From Ferruginibacter sp. (GTDB lineage: Bacteria; Bacteroidota; Bacteroidia; Chitinophagales; Chitinophagaceae), in assembly GCA_014379625.1 (NCBI GenBank), contig JACMLJ010000004.1, forward strand, positions 1 to 58,008: a stretch of DNA of 58,008 bases. Direction: 5' to 3'. The first letter of the stretch is position 1; each line of letters starts with the position of its first letter. Positions 24,167-32,987 of the stretch are shown here, piece after piece. The position numbers and the translations under genes are program-made. Under the pieces are notes generated by a model. That model was not told where the DNA came from. It did no database searches and saw nothing but the letters and a program-made list of their open reading frames with translations.

Positions 24167-27115
24167 ATGAAACTAAAACGAATGCTTCGTGCGATGCTCC
24201 TTTCCATGTTGTTTTTAGCGGCATTTCAGCAAATGATGGCTCAAAACAGAACAATCAGGGGATCAGTTTCCGATGAAAAAAACAATCCTGTAGCAGGCGC
24301 TTCAATTACTATCAAAGGCAGCTCTGCCGGTACGGCTGCGGATTCTTCCGGTAACTTCCTGCTTATTGTTCCCGCTTCAGCAAAAGCACTGGCAATATCC
24401 TCTGTTGGATACAATAACCAGGAAATAAATATTGGCAGTAAAACTACTTTATCAATTGTGTTGATTCCTCCATCCCAGGCTTTGACCGATGTGGTGGTGG
24501 TGGGTTATGGAACTGCCCGGAAAAAAGATTTAACAGGGGCTGTTTCCACCATTTCCAATAAAGATCTCAACCCGGGGCCGGTAACAAGCCCCCTCCAGCA
24601 AATAGCCGGCAAGGCGGCGGGTGTAAATGTTATACAGGTAGGAAGTGAACCTGGCAGTGCGCCGGGCGTAAGGATCAGGGGTATTACTTCATTGGTAGGT
24701 GGAAGTGATCCTTTGGTGGTAGTGGATGGTGTACAGGGCAACATGGATCTGTTTCGCCAGGTTCCACCTACTGAAATAGAATCAGTGGATGTATTGAAAG
24801 ATGCTTCTGCTACCGCCATTTATGGTTCGCGGGGTGCACCCGGGGTGATTATTGTAACTACAAAAAAGAACAGGGCCGGCAGAAGCACCGTTGAATTTAA
24901 TACAACTGCATCTGTTGATATGATCAGAAAGAAATTAGATGTTTTAAATGCGGAGGAATGGTGGCAGCAGGCACAAAAATACAATGTACCGGCTTCAGAA
25001 AATCATGCCTCCAATACAGACATGTTTGATATTTTAACCCTTGACGGATTTACACAAAACCATGCTATCGCGTTTGGCGGGGGAGCCGAAAAGTTCAACT
25101 ACCGCGCTTCGGTAGCTGCTATATTGCAAAAGGGGATTGTGATAAATTCTAATTTTAAAAACTACATCGGGCGCATACAGGCTACCCAAAAGGCGCTGGA
25201 TGACAAGCTGACTTTGACGATGAATTTAAACAGCAATATTTCCAACACCATTGGCAGCCCGGCCAGTGTAGGCAGGGCGGCCTTTACTTCTAACCTAATA
25301 AGTAATGCTTATGTAGCACGACCTACCGACCCTGTATTTAATGCGGATGGCACTTATTTTACCGACCCAAATGTGTTTCAATACATCAACCCTTATGCTG
25401 TTTCGCAGGAAGTAAGTAACGAAAGCGGGGCTAACAACTTATTTGGCTCCTTAAGGGCTGATGTGGATGTATTAAAAGGTTTAACAGCAAGCTGGTTTGG
25501 AAGCTGGAGAAAGACAAATGCTTATGCGGGCTATTATCTTCCGGCTATATCAACCGTTTCCACAGCAATTGATAATAAGGGTATCGCCAATATCAGTAAT
25601 AACAGGGCAGAAGAGCGGTTAATGGATATCAGCCTGAATTACAAAAAAACTTTCCGTCACCACAGGATAGAAGCATTGGCCCTGTATGAATACCAAACCC
25701 AGGTTTACCAGGGAAATTTTGCCCAGGCTAAAGGTTTTATCAATGACATCACCACTTTTAACGCCCTGCAAAACGGCGATTTATCAAAGGTTACCCCCGG
25801 AGATGTTAGCTCGTATAAAAATGACCGTAACCTGGTGTCTTTTTTAGGAAGGATCAACTATTCATTTTCAGACCGTTACTTAGTTACGGCAAGTTTGCGC
25901 CGCGATGGGGCTTCTGTATTAGGTGTAAATAATAAATGGGGAAATTTCCCCTCTGCTTCAGTAGCCTGGAGGTTGAGCCAGGAGTCATTTATGGAGCATC
26001 AAAAAATATTCAGCGACTTAAAGCTCAGGGTCGGCTATGGTGTTACCGGTAACCAGCAGGGGCTATACCCGCAAAATTCAACTCAACTGGTGGGTTCTGC
26101 AGGTGTAACCTATTTTGGTGGTTCTCAGATAACTAATTTTATCATTACACAAAATGCTAACTCCGACTTAAAATGGGAAACCCGGAAACAGGCCAATATC
26201 GGGCTTGACTTCGCAATCATGAATAACAGCCTTTCCGGTTCGGTAGATGTTTTTAAAGCCACCACTTCAAACCTGCTGTTCAATTATTCCGTTCCGCAGC
26301 CGCCTTATCCTTATGGTTCAATTCTCGCCAATGTGGGCCGCCTTTTAAATGAAGGAGTAGAACTATCGTTAAACTACCGGGCAATCAAAGGAAAAGACAT
26401 TACCCTTACGCTTTCAGGAAATGTTTCATTCCTTAGAAACAGGGTATTGGAATTAAGTGGAAGCATAAACGGTGTGCCTTTGAATACTGACTATGTGGGT
26501 TGGGGATCTAATTCCTATTTAATTAAAGGGATGGCGATCGGCACTTTTAATGTTTTGCAACACCAGGGCATCAATGGAGTGGGGGAACAAACGGTGGTTG
26601 ACAAAAATAAAGATGGTGTGATCGACCAGGGCAATCAAAGTCCTGACCGTTATATAGCAGGTTCTTCCGTACCAAAATATACCTATGCGTTTACTCCCTA
26701 TTTTTCTTATAAAAACTTTGATGCTTCCATGCTGTGGCGTGGTTCGGGAGGAAACAAATTATATAATGACCTGCGCTCAAACCTAAGCCGTTTTGAAAAC
26801 TTAGGTAAATCTAATGTTTTAACAAGCGCTATCCCGCTGGGCTTATTTACTACTAAGTATGGCTCAGACCTATGGCTGGAAAATGGCGCTTTTTTGCGGT
26901 TTGATAACCTGAACATTGGTTACCGGTTTAATACAAAAAATAGTAAATATATAGAAGCATTGCGGGTATCGCTTACAGGCAATAACCTGGCAGTAATCAC
27001 CAGGTATACAGGTATAGACCCTGAACTGGGTGGCGGATACGGCAGTGCGGGAGACAATGGTATTTACCCCCGGACAAGAAGTATTGCTGCAGGATTAAAT
27101 GTAATTTTTAAATAA
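24167..27115 (+). CDS. susC: SusC-like TonB-dependent outer-membrane transporter (starch locus)
   Basis: A 982-residue protein with a signal peptide ending QQMMAQ. A carboxypeptidase-D regulatory-like domain (about 27-105: TIRGSVSDEKNNPVAGASITIKG, split here only for mention) precedes the TonB-box region VVVVGYGTARKKDLTG, the plug (about 115-235: PGVRIRGITSL, DPLVVVDGV, IESVDVLKDASATAIYGSRG) and a long beta-barrel ending in an aromatic-terminated strand (IFK). There is no STN domain, consistent with control by the DUF6377 protein rather than by sigma/FecR. With SusD (46 bp downstream) it imports maltooligosaccharides, as inferred from the GH13 and GH97 genes in the operon. Confidence 0.95.
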   Translation: MKLKRMLRAMLLSMLFLAAFQQMMAQNRTIRGSVSDEKNNPVAGASITIKGSSAGTAADSSGNFLLIVPASAKALAISSVGYNNQEINIGSKTTLSIVLIPPSQALTDVVVVGYGTARKKDLTGAVSTISNKDLNPGPVTSPLQQIAGKAAGVNVIQVGSEPGSAPGVRIRGITSLVGGSDPLVVVDGVQGNMDLFRQVPPTEIESVDVLKDASATAIYGSRGAPGVIIVTTKKNRAGRSTVEFNTTASVDMIRKKLDVLNAEEWWQQAQKYNVPASENHASNTDMFDILTLDGFTQNHAIAFGGGAEKFNYRASVAAILQKGIVINSNFKNYIGRIQATQKALDDKLTLTMNLNSNISNTIGSPASVGRAAFTSNLISNAYVARPTDPVFNADGTYFTDPNVFQYINPYAVSQEVSNESGANNLFGSLRADVDVLKGLTASWFGSWRKTNAYAGYYLPAISTVSTAIDNKGIANISNNRAEERLMDISLNYKKTFRHHRIEALALYEYQTQVYQGNFAQAKGFINDITTFNALQNGDLSKVTPGDVSSYKNDRNLVSFLGRINYSFSDRYLVTASLRRDGASVLGVNNKWGNFPSASVAWRLSQESFMEHQKIFSDLKLRVGYGVTGNQQGLYPQNSTQLVGSAGVTYFGGSQITNFIITQNANSDLKWETRKQANIGLDFAIMNNSLSGSVDVFKATTSNLLFNYSVPQPPYPYGSILANVGRLLNEGVELSLNYRAIKGKDITLTLSGNVSFLRNRVLELSGSINGVPLNTDYVGWGSNSYLIKGMAIGTFNVLQHQGINGVGEQTVVDKNKDGVIDQGNQSPDRYIAGSSVPKYTYAFTPYFSYKNFDASMLWRGSGGNKLYNDLRSNLSRFENLGKSNVLTSAIPLGLFTTKYGSDLWLENGAFLRFDNLNIGYRFNTKNSKYIEALRVSLTGNNLAVITRYTGIDPELGGGYGSAGDNGIYPRTRSIAAGLNVIFK

Positions 27116-27161
27116 TTGAACGGCTCAATTTCTCAAACTGGTTCAAATAAAATATACTACG

Positions 27162-28652
27162 ATGAAAAAAATATCGATTCTTTTAGTCTCCGCCTTCCTG
27201 CTTTTTCAAAGTTGCACCAAGGTGGATGAAAATATATATGATAAATATGCTGCTACTGATTTTTATAGTTCACCAACCGGTTCGGATGTAGCGCTTGCGG
27301 GAGTATATGCCCAGGTAGCCGGTAATTGGGGTGGCGTTGGTTATGCAGGGGCAGATAACGGGTGGTATGATCTGAATTGTATGTCTTCCGATGAGCAGGT
27401 AGTGCCGCACCGGAATACCGGCGACTGGCAGTTAGACTTTGCTCAATTATATAAGCATGAATGGTTGCCTACGCACAGCATTGTAGGCAATACCTGGAAC
27501 TGGTTGTACAAATCTATTTTCACTGCTAACCTTGCCGTAGAACAATTAACCAATGCCAATGCAGAACCATCTAAAATAGCCGAAGCAAAAGTATTGCGTG
27601 CATTTTTTTATTACCTGTTGATAGATGATTATGGAAGCGTACCTTTTTATACAGAAAATAATATCACGATAGAAAACCTGCCCCAGAAAAGCCGTAAGGA
27701 AGTATTCGATTTTGTAGTGAGGGAGTTGACAGAAAATGTGGTAAAATTATCTGCCACCAAAGGAGGCCAGTATTACGGAAGATTCAATAAATGGGCCGGT
27801 TATGCTTTGCTTGCTAAAGTCTATTTGAATGCGGAAGTATTTAGTGGTACACCAATGTGGAACGAATGCCTGGCCGCCTGTAATAAAGTAAGTGAAGGCG
27901 GCTTCTCCCTGCATCCCGGTGCAGCCAATGCTTCCAGCCCTTTAGGATACCAATACTTTGAATTATTCGGGGATGTAAGCCCGGCAGATGAAACAATACT
28001 TTCTATCTATACCAGGGTGGATATTGTAGGCAGAAATATCTACGGCGTACGGAATTTACTGGGCCCCCATGCCAATGCCCTGTTTGGTGTTAGTGGCTGG
28101 AACGGTACGGTAACCCATCGCAACTACATTGAAAAATTTGATAATAACGACATTCGTAAAAAGCAATTTGTGTGGGGACAACAACCGGGCGGTGTTAATT
28201 ATTCATTAGATATCGCCTCCCTCGACAACCCTGGCGCTGACCGGGAGGCCGGTGCAAGAAATATGAAGTTTTACATGGCAGCCCCTTTAAATGGTGGTGG
28301 AGCTTCCAATGATTTTCCCATTTACAGGTATGCGGATATTTTGTTAATGAAAGCGGAATGCAATGTTAGGTTAGGCAATGCCGCTGCCGCCAAACCTTTT
28401 ATTGACCAGGTAAGGATACGTGCCGGGCTTGCTGGGCTTGCCGCCAGTCCCACACTGGATGATGTGTATAACGAAAGAGGGTTTGAACTTACCTTTGAAG
28501 GTCATCGCAGGCAGGATATGATCCGTTTTGATAAATTCCTGCTGGCTCACGACTTTACGCCTGCAACTGCAGCTTTCAGGAAAATATACCCCATTCCCAC
28601 TTTTGCGTTAAATGCAAATAAAAACCTTAAGCAAAACCCGGGTTACCAATAA
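27162..28652 (+). CDS. susD: SusD-like starch-binding lipoprotein
   Basis: A 496-residue RagB/SusD-family protein. The lipobox is at FLLFQSCTK, so it is lipid-anchored and expected on the outer surface as lid of the SusC channel. Typical TPR-like motifs are seen: AEAKVLRAFFYYLLIDDYG, RFNKWAGYALLAKVYLNAE, YADILLMKAECNVRLGN and the C-terminal NERGFELTFEGHRRQDMIRF plus PIPTFALNANKNLKQNPGY. Start codon follows the SusC stop by 46 bp. Binding of starch is inferred from the downstream amylases, not from readable ligand residues. Confidence 0.95.
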   Translation: MKKISILLVSAFLLFQSCTKVDENIYDKYAATDFYSSPTGSDVALAGVYAQVAGNWGGVGYAGADNGWYDLNCMSSDEQVVPHRNTGDWQLDFAQLYKHEWLPTHSIVGNTWNWLYKSIFTANLAVEQLTNANAEPSKIAEAKVLRAFFYYLLIDDYGSVPFYTENNITIENLPQKSRKEVFDFVVRELTENVVKLSATKGGQYYGRFNKWAGYALLAKVYLNAEVFSGTPMWNECLAACNKVSEGGFSLHPGAANASSPLGYQYFELFGDVSPADETILSIYTRVDIVGRNIYGVRNLLGPHANALFGVSGWNGTVTHRNYIEKFDNNDIRKKQFVWGQQPGGVNYSLDIASLDNPGADREAGARNMKFYMAAPLNGGGASNDFPIYRYADILLMKAECNVRLGNAAAAKPFIDQVRIRAGLAGLAASPTLDDVYNERGFELTFEGHRRQDMIRFDKFLLAHDFTPATAAFRKIYPIPTFALNANKNLKQNPGYQ

Positions 28653-28689
28653 GGATCTGATCACTTTCTAATAATTAAAAAGAAATTTC

Positions 28690-29787
28690 ATGAAAAAGAT
28701 ATTCAATAATTTAGTTATTATTTTAACAGCATTGGCGCTTTTTGCCTCCTGTAAAAAAGATGGGGTGTTAACCTACCTCGATACCGTTAATTTCCCACGT
28801 TCCCTTACTGCATCTGTTAACAGTGTATCGCTTACCGTTAGTAATAATGATTCCTCGGTTATTTCATTTTCCTGGCCTTCGGTTGGGTTTAAAATAAAAG
28901 CGCCCGTTACCTATAAATTGCAATTTGATCTTCCTGCAGACACCATCGGAATCAATGCCTGGAGTAACGCGTTTACAACCGAATTGGGTAATGATGTGCT
29001 GGGTAAATCTTTCAAAGGCGCTGATCTTAATACCATTGCCTTAACAAAATTAGGACTGGTTGCCGACTCTTTAAATACTGTTTTGGTAAGGGTTATAGCT
29101 GTTCTTGACAGGTCAGTTTATTCAAATGCGATTGCTGTTAAAGTGAAACCTTTCAAAGTAATTACATTGAAAAAATTGTATGTTCCTGGTGACTACCAGG
29201 GTTGGAACCCCGCTGCTGCACCGGTACTGGCGGAAGCAGCAGGCAGGCCTGAAATGTACGAAGGTTTTATTAATATACCGGCCGGTGGATCATACCAGTT
29301 TAAAATAACCGCCCAGGCAGACTGGACACCTACTGCTTATGGTGATGCCACCGGCAATAGCGGTAATATTATTGTGGCAAATTATGCAGGCGGCAATATG
29401 AGCGTACCCACAGGGGGATACTATGAGTTAACAGTCAATCTGAATACCAATAAATGGACGGCTACCAAAACTACCTGGAGCATTATCGGCGACGCAAGCC
29501 CGGGTGGCTGGAATAACGATACCCAATTAGCTTATGATGTTACAAACCAGGTTTGGAAAGTTACCTGTGATATGCTGAAAAACGGCTCATTCAAGTTTAG
29601 GGCAAACAATGCGTGGATAATTGATTTTGGTATAGACAGCAATAAAAAACTTGTTTATGCTGATAACCCGTTTTTTGGTTATACCGGTGGGCTCGACAAT
29701 CTTTCGGTTCCTGCTGATGGCAATTATACCATCACCCTCGATTTGCACAATTCTGGTAACTATACTTATGATCTTCATAAGAACTAA
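28690..29787 (+). CDS. susE: SusE/SusF-like outer-membrane starch-binding lipoprotein
   Basis: A 365-residue lipoprotein (lipobox ALFASCKKD). Residues about 25-145 are a SusE N-terminal immunoglobulin-like domain (FPRSLTASVNSVSLTVSNN). Two similar starch-binding modules follow, about 155-260 with YVPGDYQGWNPAAAPVL and about 265-365 with IIGDASPGGWNNDTQLAYD. The repeated GD...GWN motif is typical of SusE/F starch-binding domains. The protein should sit on the cell surface next to SusCD and hold starch for hydrolysis. It is 37 bp downstream of susD. One module pair makes it shorter than a SusF with three modules. Confidence 0.88.
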   Translation: MKKIFNNLVIILTALALFASCKKDGVLTYLDTVNFPRSLTASVNSVSLTVSNNDSSVISFSWPSVGFKIKAPVTYKLQFDLPADTIGINAWSNAFTTELGNDVLGKSFKGADLNTIALTKLGLVADSLNTVLVRVIAVLDRSVYSNAIAVKVKPFKVITLKKLYVPGDYQGWNPAAAPVLAEAAGRPEMYEGFINIPAGGSYQFKITAQADWTPTAYGDATGNSGNIIVANYAGGNMSVPTGGYYELTVNLNTNKWTATKTTWSIIGDASPGGWNNDTQLAYDVTNQVWKVTCDMLKNGSFKFRANNAWIIDFGIDSNKKLVYADNPFFGYTGGLDNLSVPADGNYTITLDLHNSGNYTYDLHKN

Positions 29788-29792
29788 TGTAT

Positions 29793-29827
29793 GTCAATGG
29801 TGAATGGTCAATGGTCAAATGTGAATG
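29793..29827. repeat. Five-unit heptamer tandem repeat
   Basis: Five exact-length 7-bp units (GTCAATG, GTGAATG, GTCAATG, GTCAAAT, GTGAATG) begin five bases after the SusE-like stop codon. They belong to the same family as the arrays at 12500-12583 and 12701-12735. They lie within the probable sus transcript between susE and the first amylase. Confidence 0.75.
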
Positions 29828-29916
29828 TACAAAGCTCAATCGTAGGAATACTGCACCTTCACCCTTACCTATTCAGATTTAACGCTAACAGTAAACTCAA
29901 CAAAATAAATAGCTAA

Positions 29917-31284
29917 ATGAAAAAGTACTTTTTTATAATAATATCAATCATCTTTCTCTCCTGTAGCAAAACAGATCATCCCGTAAATCCGGGATTAAGT
30001 CCGGCATTGGGTCCCGATCCGGCTCAGTATGGCAGCCCTTTTACCAAAGTTCCGACTGCCAAAGACGCCATCATATACCAGGTAAATATGCGTGCCTTTA
30101 GTGCGGCAGGAAACCTGAAGGGTGTAACAGCCAGGCTCGATTCAATAAAAAGCCTTGGAGCCAATGTTCTTTATTTAATGCCTGTTTTCCCGGTTGGCAC
30201 ATTAAGGGCGATCAACTCCCCGTATGCCGTAAAAGATTACAAGGCGGTGGGCAGCGAATTTGGTACCCTTGATGATCTACGTGTTTTGGTAGATGGCGCA
30301 CACAGCAGAAATATGGCAGTAATACTGGATTGGGTGGCCAATCATACCGCCTGGGACAATGCCTGGACCAGCAATAAATCCTGGTACAGGCAGGATGCCG
30401 CAGGTAATATCGTTTCACCGCCCGGCTACAACGATGTGGCTCAATTAAATTTTAGTAATGATACCATGTGTACAGCAATGATCGAGGCTTTGCGCTATTG
30501 GGTTTTCACCGCCAACATTGACGGTTACCGGTGCGACTTTGCCGATAACGTTCCTGTCAGTTTCTGGAAGCAGGCCATTACCTCACTAAAAACTATCCCT
30601 GGCCGCCGACTGCTTTATTTTGCCGAAGGTTCGAGGACAGAAAATTTCAGGGCCGGGTTTGATTTAAACTTCGGATTTGCTTTTTTTAGTAAACTGGAAG
30701 AAATATATGGTGACAGCAAATCGGCCACGCAAATCAACGACATCAACAAATCTGAATACCTGAATGTTTATGATGAGTCGCAGGTAGTACGGTATACCAC
30801 CAACCACGACGTGAATAGCTCGGATGGCACCCCCCAGGAATTATTTGGCGGTGAAAAAGGTTCATTGGGGGCATTTGTAATTGCGGCGTTCATGAAAGCC
30901 GTTCCGATGATATACAGCGGGCAGGAAGTGGGAACGCCTTATAGAATTCCATTTCCTTTTACAGCTAAAAAAATCGACTGGTCGCTGAATCCTGGTTTGA
31001 CGGCAGAGTACAAAAGGATACTGAATTTCAGAAACAATAGCGCTGCCATTCGCGGCGGGCAGTTATTTTCTTATAGCAGCGATGATGTGGTAGCATTTAC
31101 TAAGGAGGGGGATAAGGAAAAGGTTTTTGTAATGGTTAACCTGAGAAACAGGGCCGTTGATTACACATTGCCTGCAGCCCTGTCCAACAGCAGTTGGATA
31201 AATGGTTTAAACGGCGGAAATATGACATTGACCAATAAAATTACGCTGCAACCGTACAGTTATCTTGTTTTGAAAAATCAATAA
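29917..31284 (+). CDS. GH13 alpha-amylase family lipoprotein (SusG-like)
   Basis: A 455-residue enzyme with lipobox IIFLSCSKT, so probably surface-anchored like SusG. GH13 conserved regions are DWVANHT (region I), GYRCDFAD with nucleophile Asp207 (II), LLYFAEGSR with acid/base Glu237 (III) and YTTNHD with Asp298 (IV). A short beta domain closes the protein (about 370-455). It cleaves alpha-1,4-glucans with retention. It is 130 bp downstream of the SusE-like gene, in the operon, and has a close paralogue immediately after it. Its small size and missing extra domains fit a compact alpha-amylase rather than a pullulanase. Confidence 0.92.
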   Translation: MKKYFFIIISIIFLSCSKTDHPVNPGLSPALGPDPAQYGSPFTKVPTAKDAIIYQVNMRAFSAAGNLKGVTARLDSIKSLGANVLYLMPVFPVGTLRAINSPYAVKDYKAVGSEFGTLDDLRVLVDGAHSRNMAVILDWVANHTAWDNAWTSNKSWYRQDAAGNIVSPPGYNDVAQLNFSNDTMCTAMIEALRYWVFTANIDGYRCDFADNVPVSFWKQAITSLKTIPGRRLLYFAEGSRTENFRAGFDLNFGFAFFSKLEEIYGDSKSATQINDINKSEYLNVYDESQVVRYTTNHDVNSSDGTPQELFGGEKGSLGAFVIAAFMKAVPMIYSGQEVGTPYRIPFPFTAKKIDWSLNPGLTAEYKRILNFRNNSAAIRGGQLFSYSSDDVVAFTKEGDKEKVFVMVNLRNRAVDYTLPAALSNSSWINGLNGGNMTLTNKITLQPYSYLVLKNQ

Positions 31285-31573
31285 TAAACAATTGTTCAAC
31301 CGGTATTTTCCAGGGGCCGCACATTTCAATTTCAATTTAGCATCGTTGCGTCGCACACTTGTACGCAATCTCCATGTGGATCTTTAAACAGAACAAATTG
31401 ATCGCTGAAAAAAAATTGAATAAACTTCAATAGTACAAGAGCTGGCCCGAAAGAAAAAGAATAGATAATACCTGGTCTCCGTCTGCTTAAGGGGTAACAC
31501 CAAATGGTAAATTTATTCATCAGGCATATAACCTTTTGCCGTATTGGTCAAAATTTACATCTAATGCTACATT

Positions 31574-32944
31574 ATGAAAAAGCTTATAAAAATCATTTCA
31601 TTTGCAATAATTATTGCATGTTGCAGTCCGCTACTTTCAACTGCTCAAAACACAAAACTATTAATTGAACAGGATCCCCCGCAATATGGAAAGCCTTTTC
31701 GCGAAGTACCCGACAGAATGGATGTAACCCTTTACCAGGTAAACATCCGTACCTTTAGTGAGAAGGGAAATTTCAATGGTGTGCTGGCGCGTTTGGATTC
31801 AATAAAAGCCCTGGGTGCAAACGTGGTTTACCTGATGCCCATATATCCTGTAGGGTTAGTTAAAACTTCCAACTCTCCTTACTGCGTTAAGGATTACAAA
31901 GCGGTTAACGGTGAGTTTGGAACACTCGAAGATTTACGCGCTATTGTAGATGGCGCACATAGCAGGAAGATGGCGGTTATACTCGACTGGGTTTCCAATC
32001 ATACTTCTTTTGACAATGCCTGGATCAATAATAAATCCTGGTACCTGCAGGATTCAAATAATAATATTATAAGTCCACCCGGCACCGGTTGGAATGATGT
32101 AGCGCAATTAAACTTTAGTAATGCCAACATGCGCTTAGCCATGATTAACGCTATGAAATATTGGGTGTTGACAGCAAATGTAGATGGTTTTCGTTGCGAC
32201 TATTCCGATGGCCCTCCGGTTGATTTTTGGAAGCAGGCAATTGATACGCTAAGAAATATTGCTAACCACAAATTACTCCTGCTGGCAGAGGGTACCCGCA
32301 GTGCAAATTTTGGAGCCGGCTTCGATTATAATTTTGGATTCCGGTTCTTTGAAGAGCTGAAAGAAATTTACGGCTCCGGTCATTCAGTGCTATCCATAGA
32401 CAGTTTAAATGTTTCAGATAGTAAAGGGGCTTCAAACGGACAACAGTTTATAAGGTATATCACCAATCACGATGTGAACGGATCCGATGGTACTCCTTTA
32501 GAATTGTTTGGTGGGGAAAAGGGTTCAATGGCTGCATTTGTAGTTTCTGCCTATATGAACAGTGTACCGATGATTTACACCGGGCAGGAAGTAGGGACAC
32601 CTTATAGATTGGTTTTTCCATTTACAACTAAAAAAGTTGACTGGACAATCAATCCTGGTATCACTTCCGAATACAAAAAGGTGATTGCTTTCAGAAACAG
32701 CAGCAATGCAATCAGAAGAGGTCATTTAATCTCCTTCACTACTAATGATGTGTGCGCCTTCATAAAAAAATCGGGAAAGGAAGAAGTACTGGTGATCTCT
32801 AATTTAAGGAATAAGCCTTTTGATTTTGCGCTCCCATCCACTGTTAAGAACACCACGTGGAAAGATGTGATGAAAGGAGGTACAGTAGCTTTAAATGGCC
32901 GTATTAATTTACCGCCTTATTCATACCTTGTTTTCAAAAAATAA
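31574..32944 (+). CDS. GH13 alpha-amylase family enzyme, tandem paralogue
   Basis: A 456-residue enzyme similar along its whole length to the preceding gene product. GH13 motifs are DWVSNHT, GFRCDYSD (nucleophile Asp209), LLLAEGTR (acid/base Glu239) and YITNHD (Asp300). The N-terminus could be read as a lipobox (FAIIIACCS) or as a signal peptide cut after LLSTAQ. If the latter holds, this copy is periplasmic while its partner is on the surface. A 289-bp gap separates the copies, with no clear promoter. The GH97 start is 43 bp after its stop. The two copies probably arose by tandem duplication. Confidence 0.92.
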   Translation: MKKLIKIISFAIIIACCSPLLSTAQNTKLLIEQDPPQYGKPFREVPDRMDVTLYQVNIRTFSEKGNFNGVLARLDSIKALGANVVYLMPIYPVGLVKTSNSPYCVKDYKAVNGEFGTLEDLRAIVDGAHSRKMAVILDWVSNHTSFDNAWINNKSWYLQDSNNNIISPPGTGWNDVAQLNFSNANMRLAMINAMKYWVLTANVDGFRCDYSDGPPVDFWKQAIDTLRNIANHKLLLLAEGTRSANFGAGFDYNFGFRFFEELKEIYGSGHSVLSIDSLNVSDSKGASNGQQFIRYITNHDVNGSDGTPLELFGGEKGSMAAFVVSAYMNSVPMIYTGQEVGTPYRLVFPFTTKKVDWTINPGITSEYKKVIAFRNSSNAIRRGHLISFTTNDVCAFIKKSGKEEVLVISNLRNKPFDFALPSTVKNTTWKDVMKGGTVALNGRINLPPYSYLVFKK

Positions 32945-32987
32945 AAGGTTTGTTTATTTTTTACCCGGATTTAAAAATTTTCAGGTT

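Noticed and set aside
32895..32987. Upstream extension of the GH97 gene into the amylase
   Set aside because: It overlaps the preceding coding region and hides the signal peptide starting at 32988.
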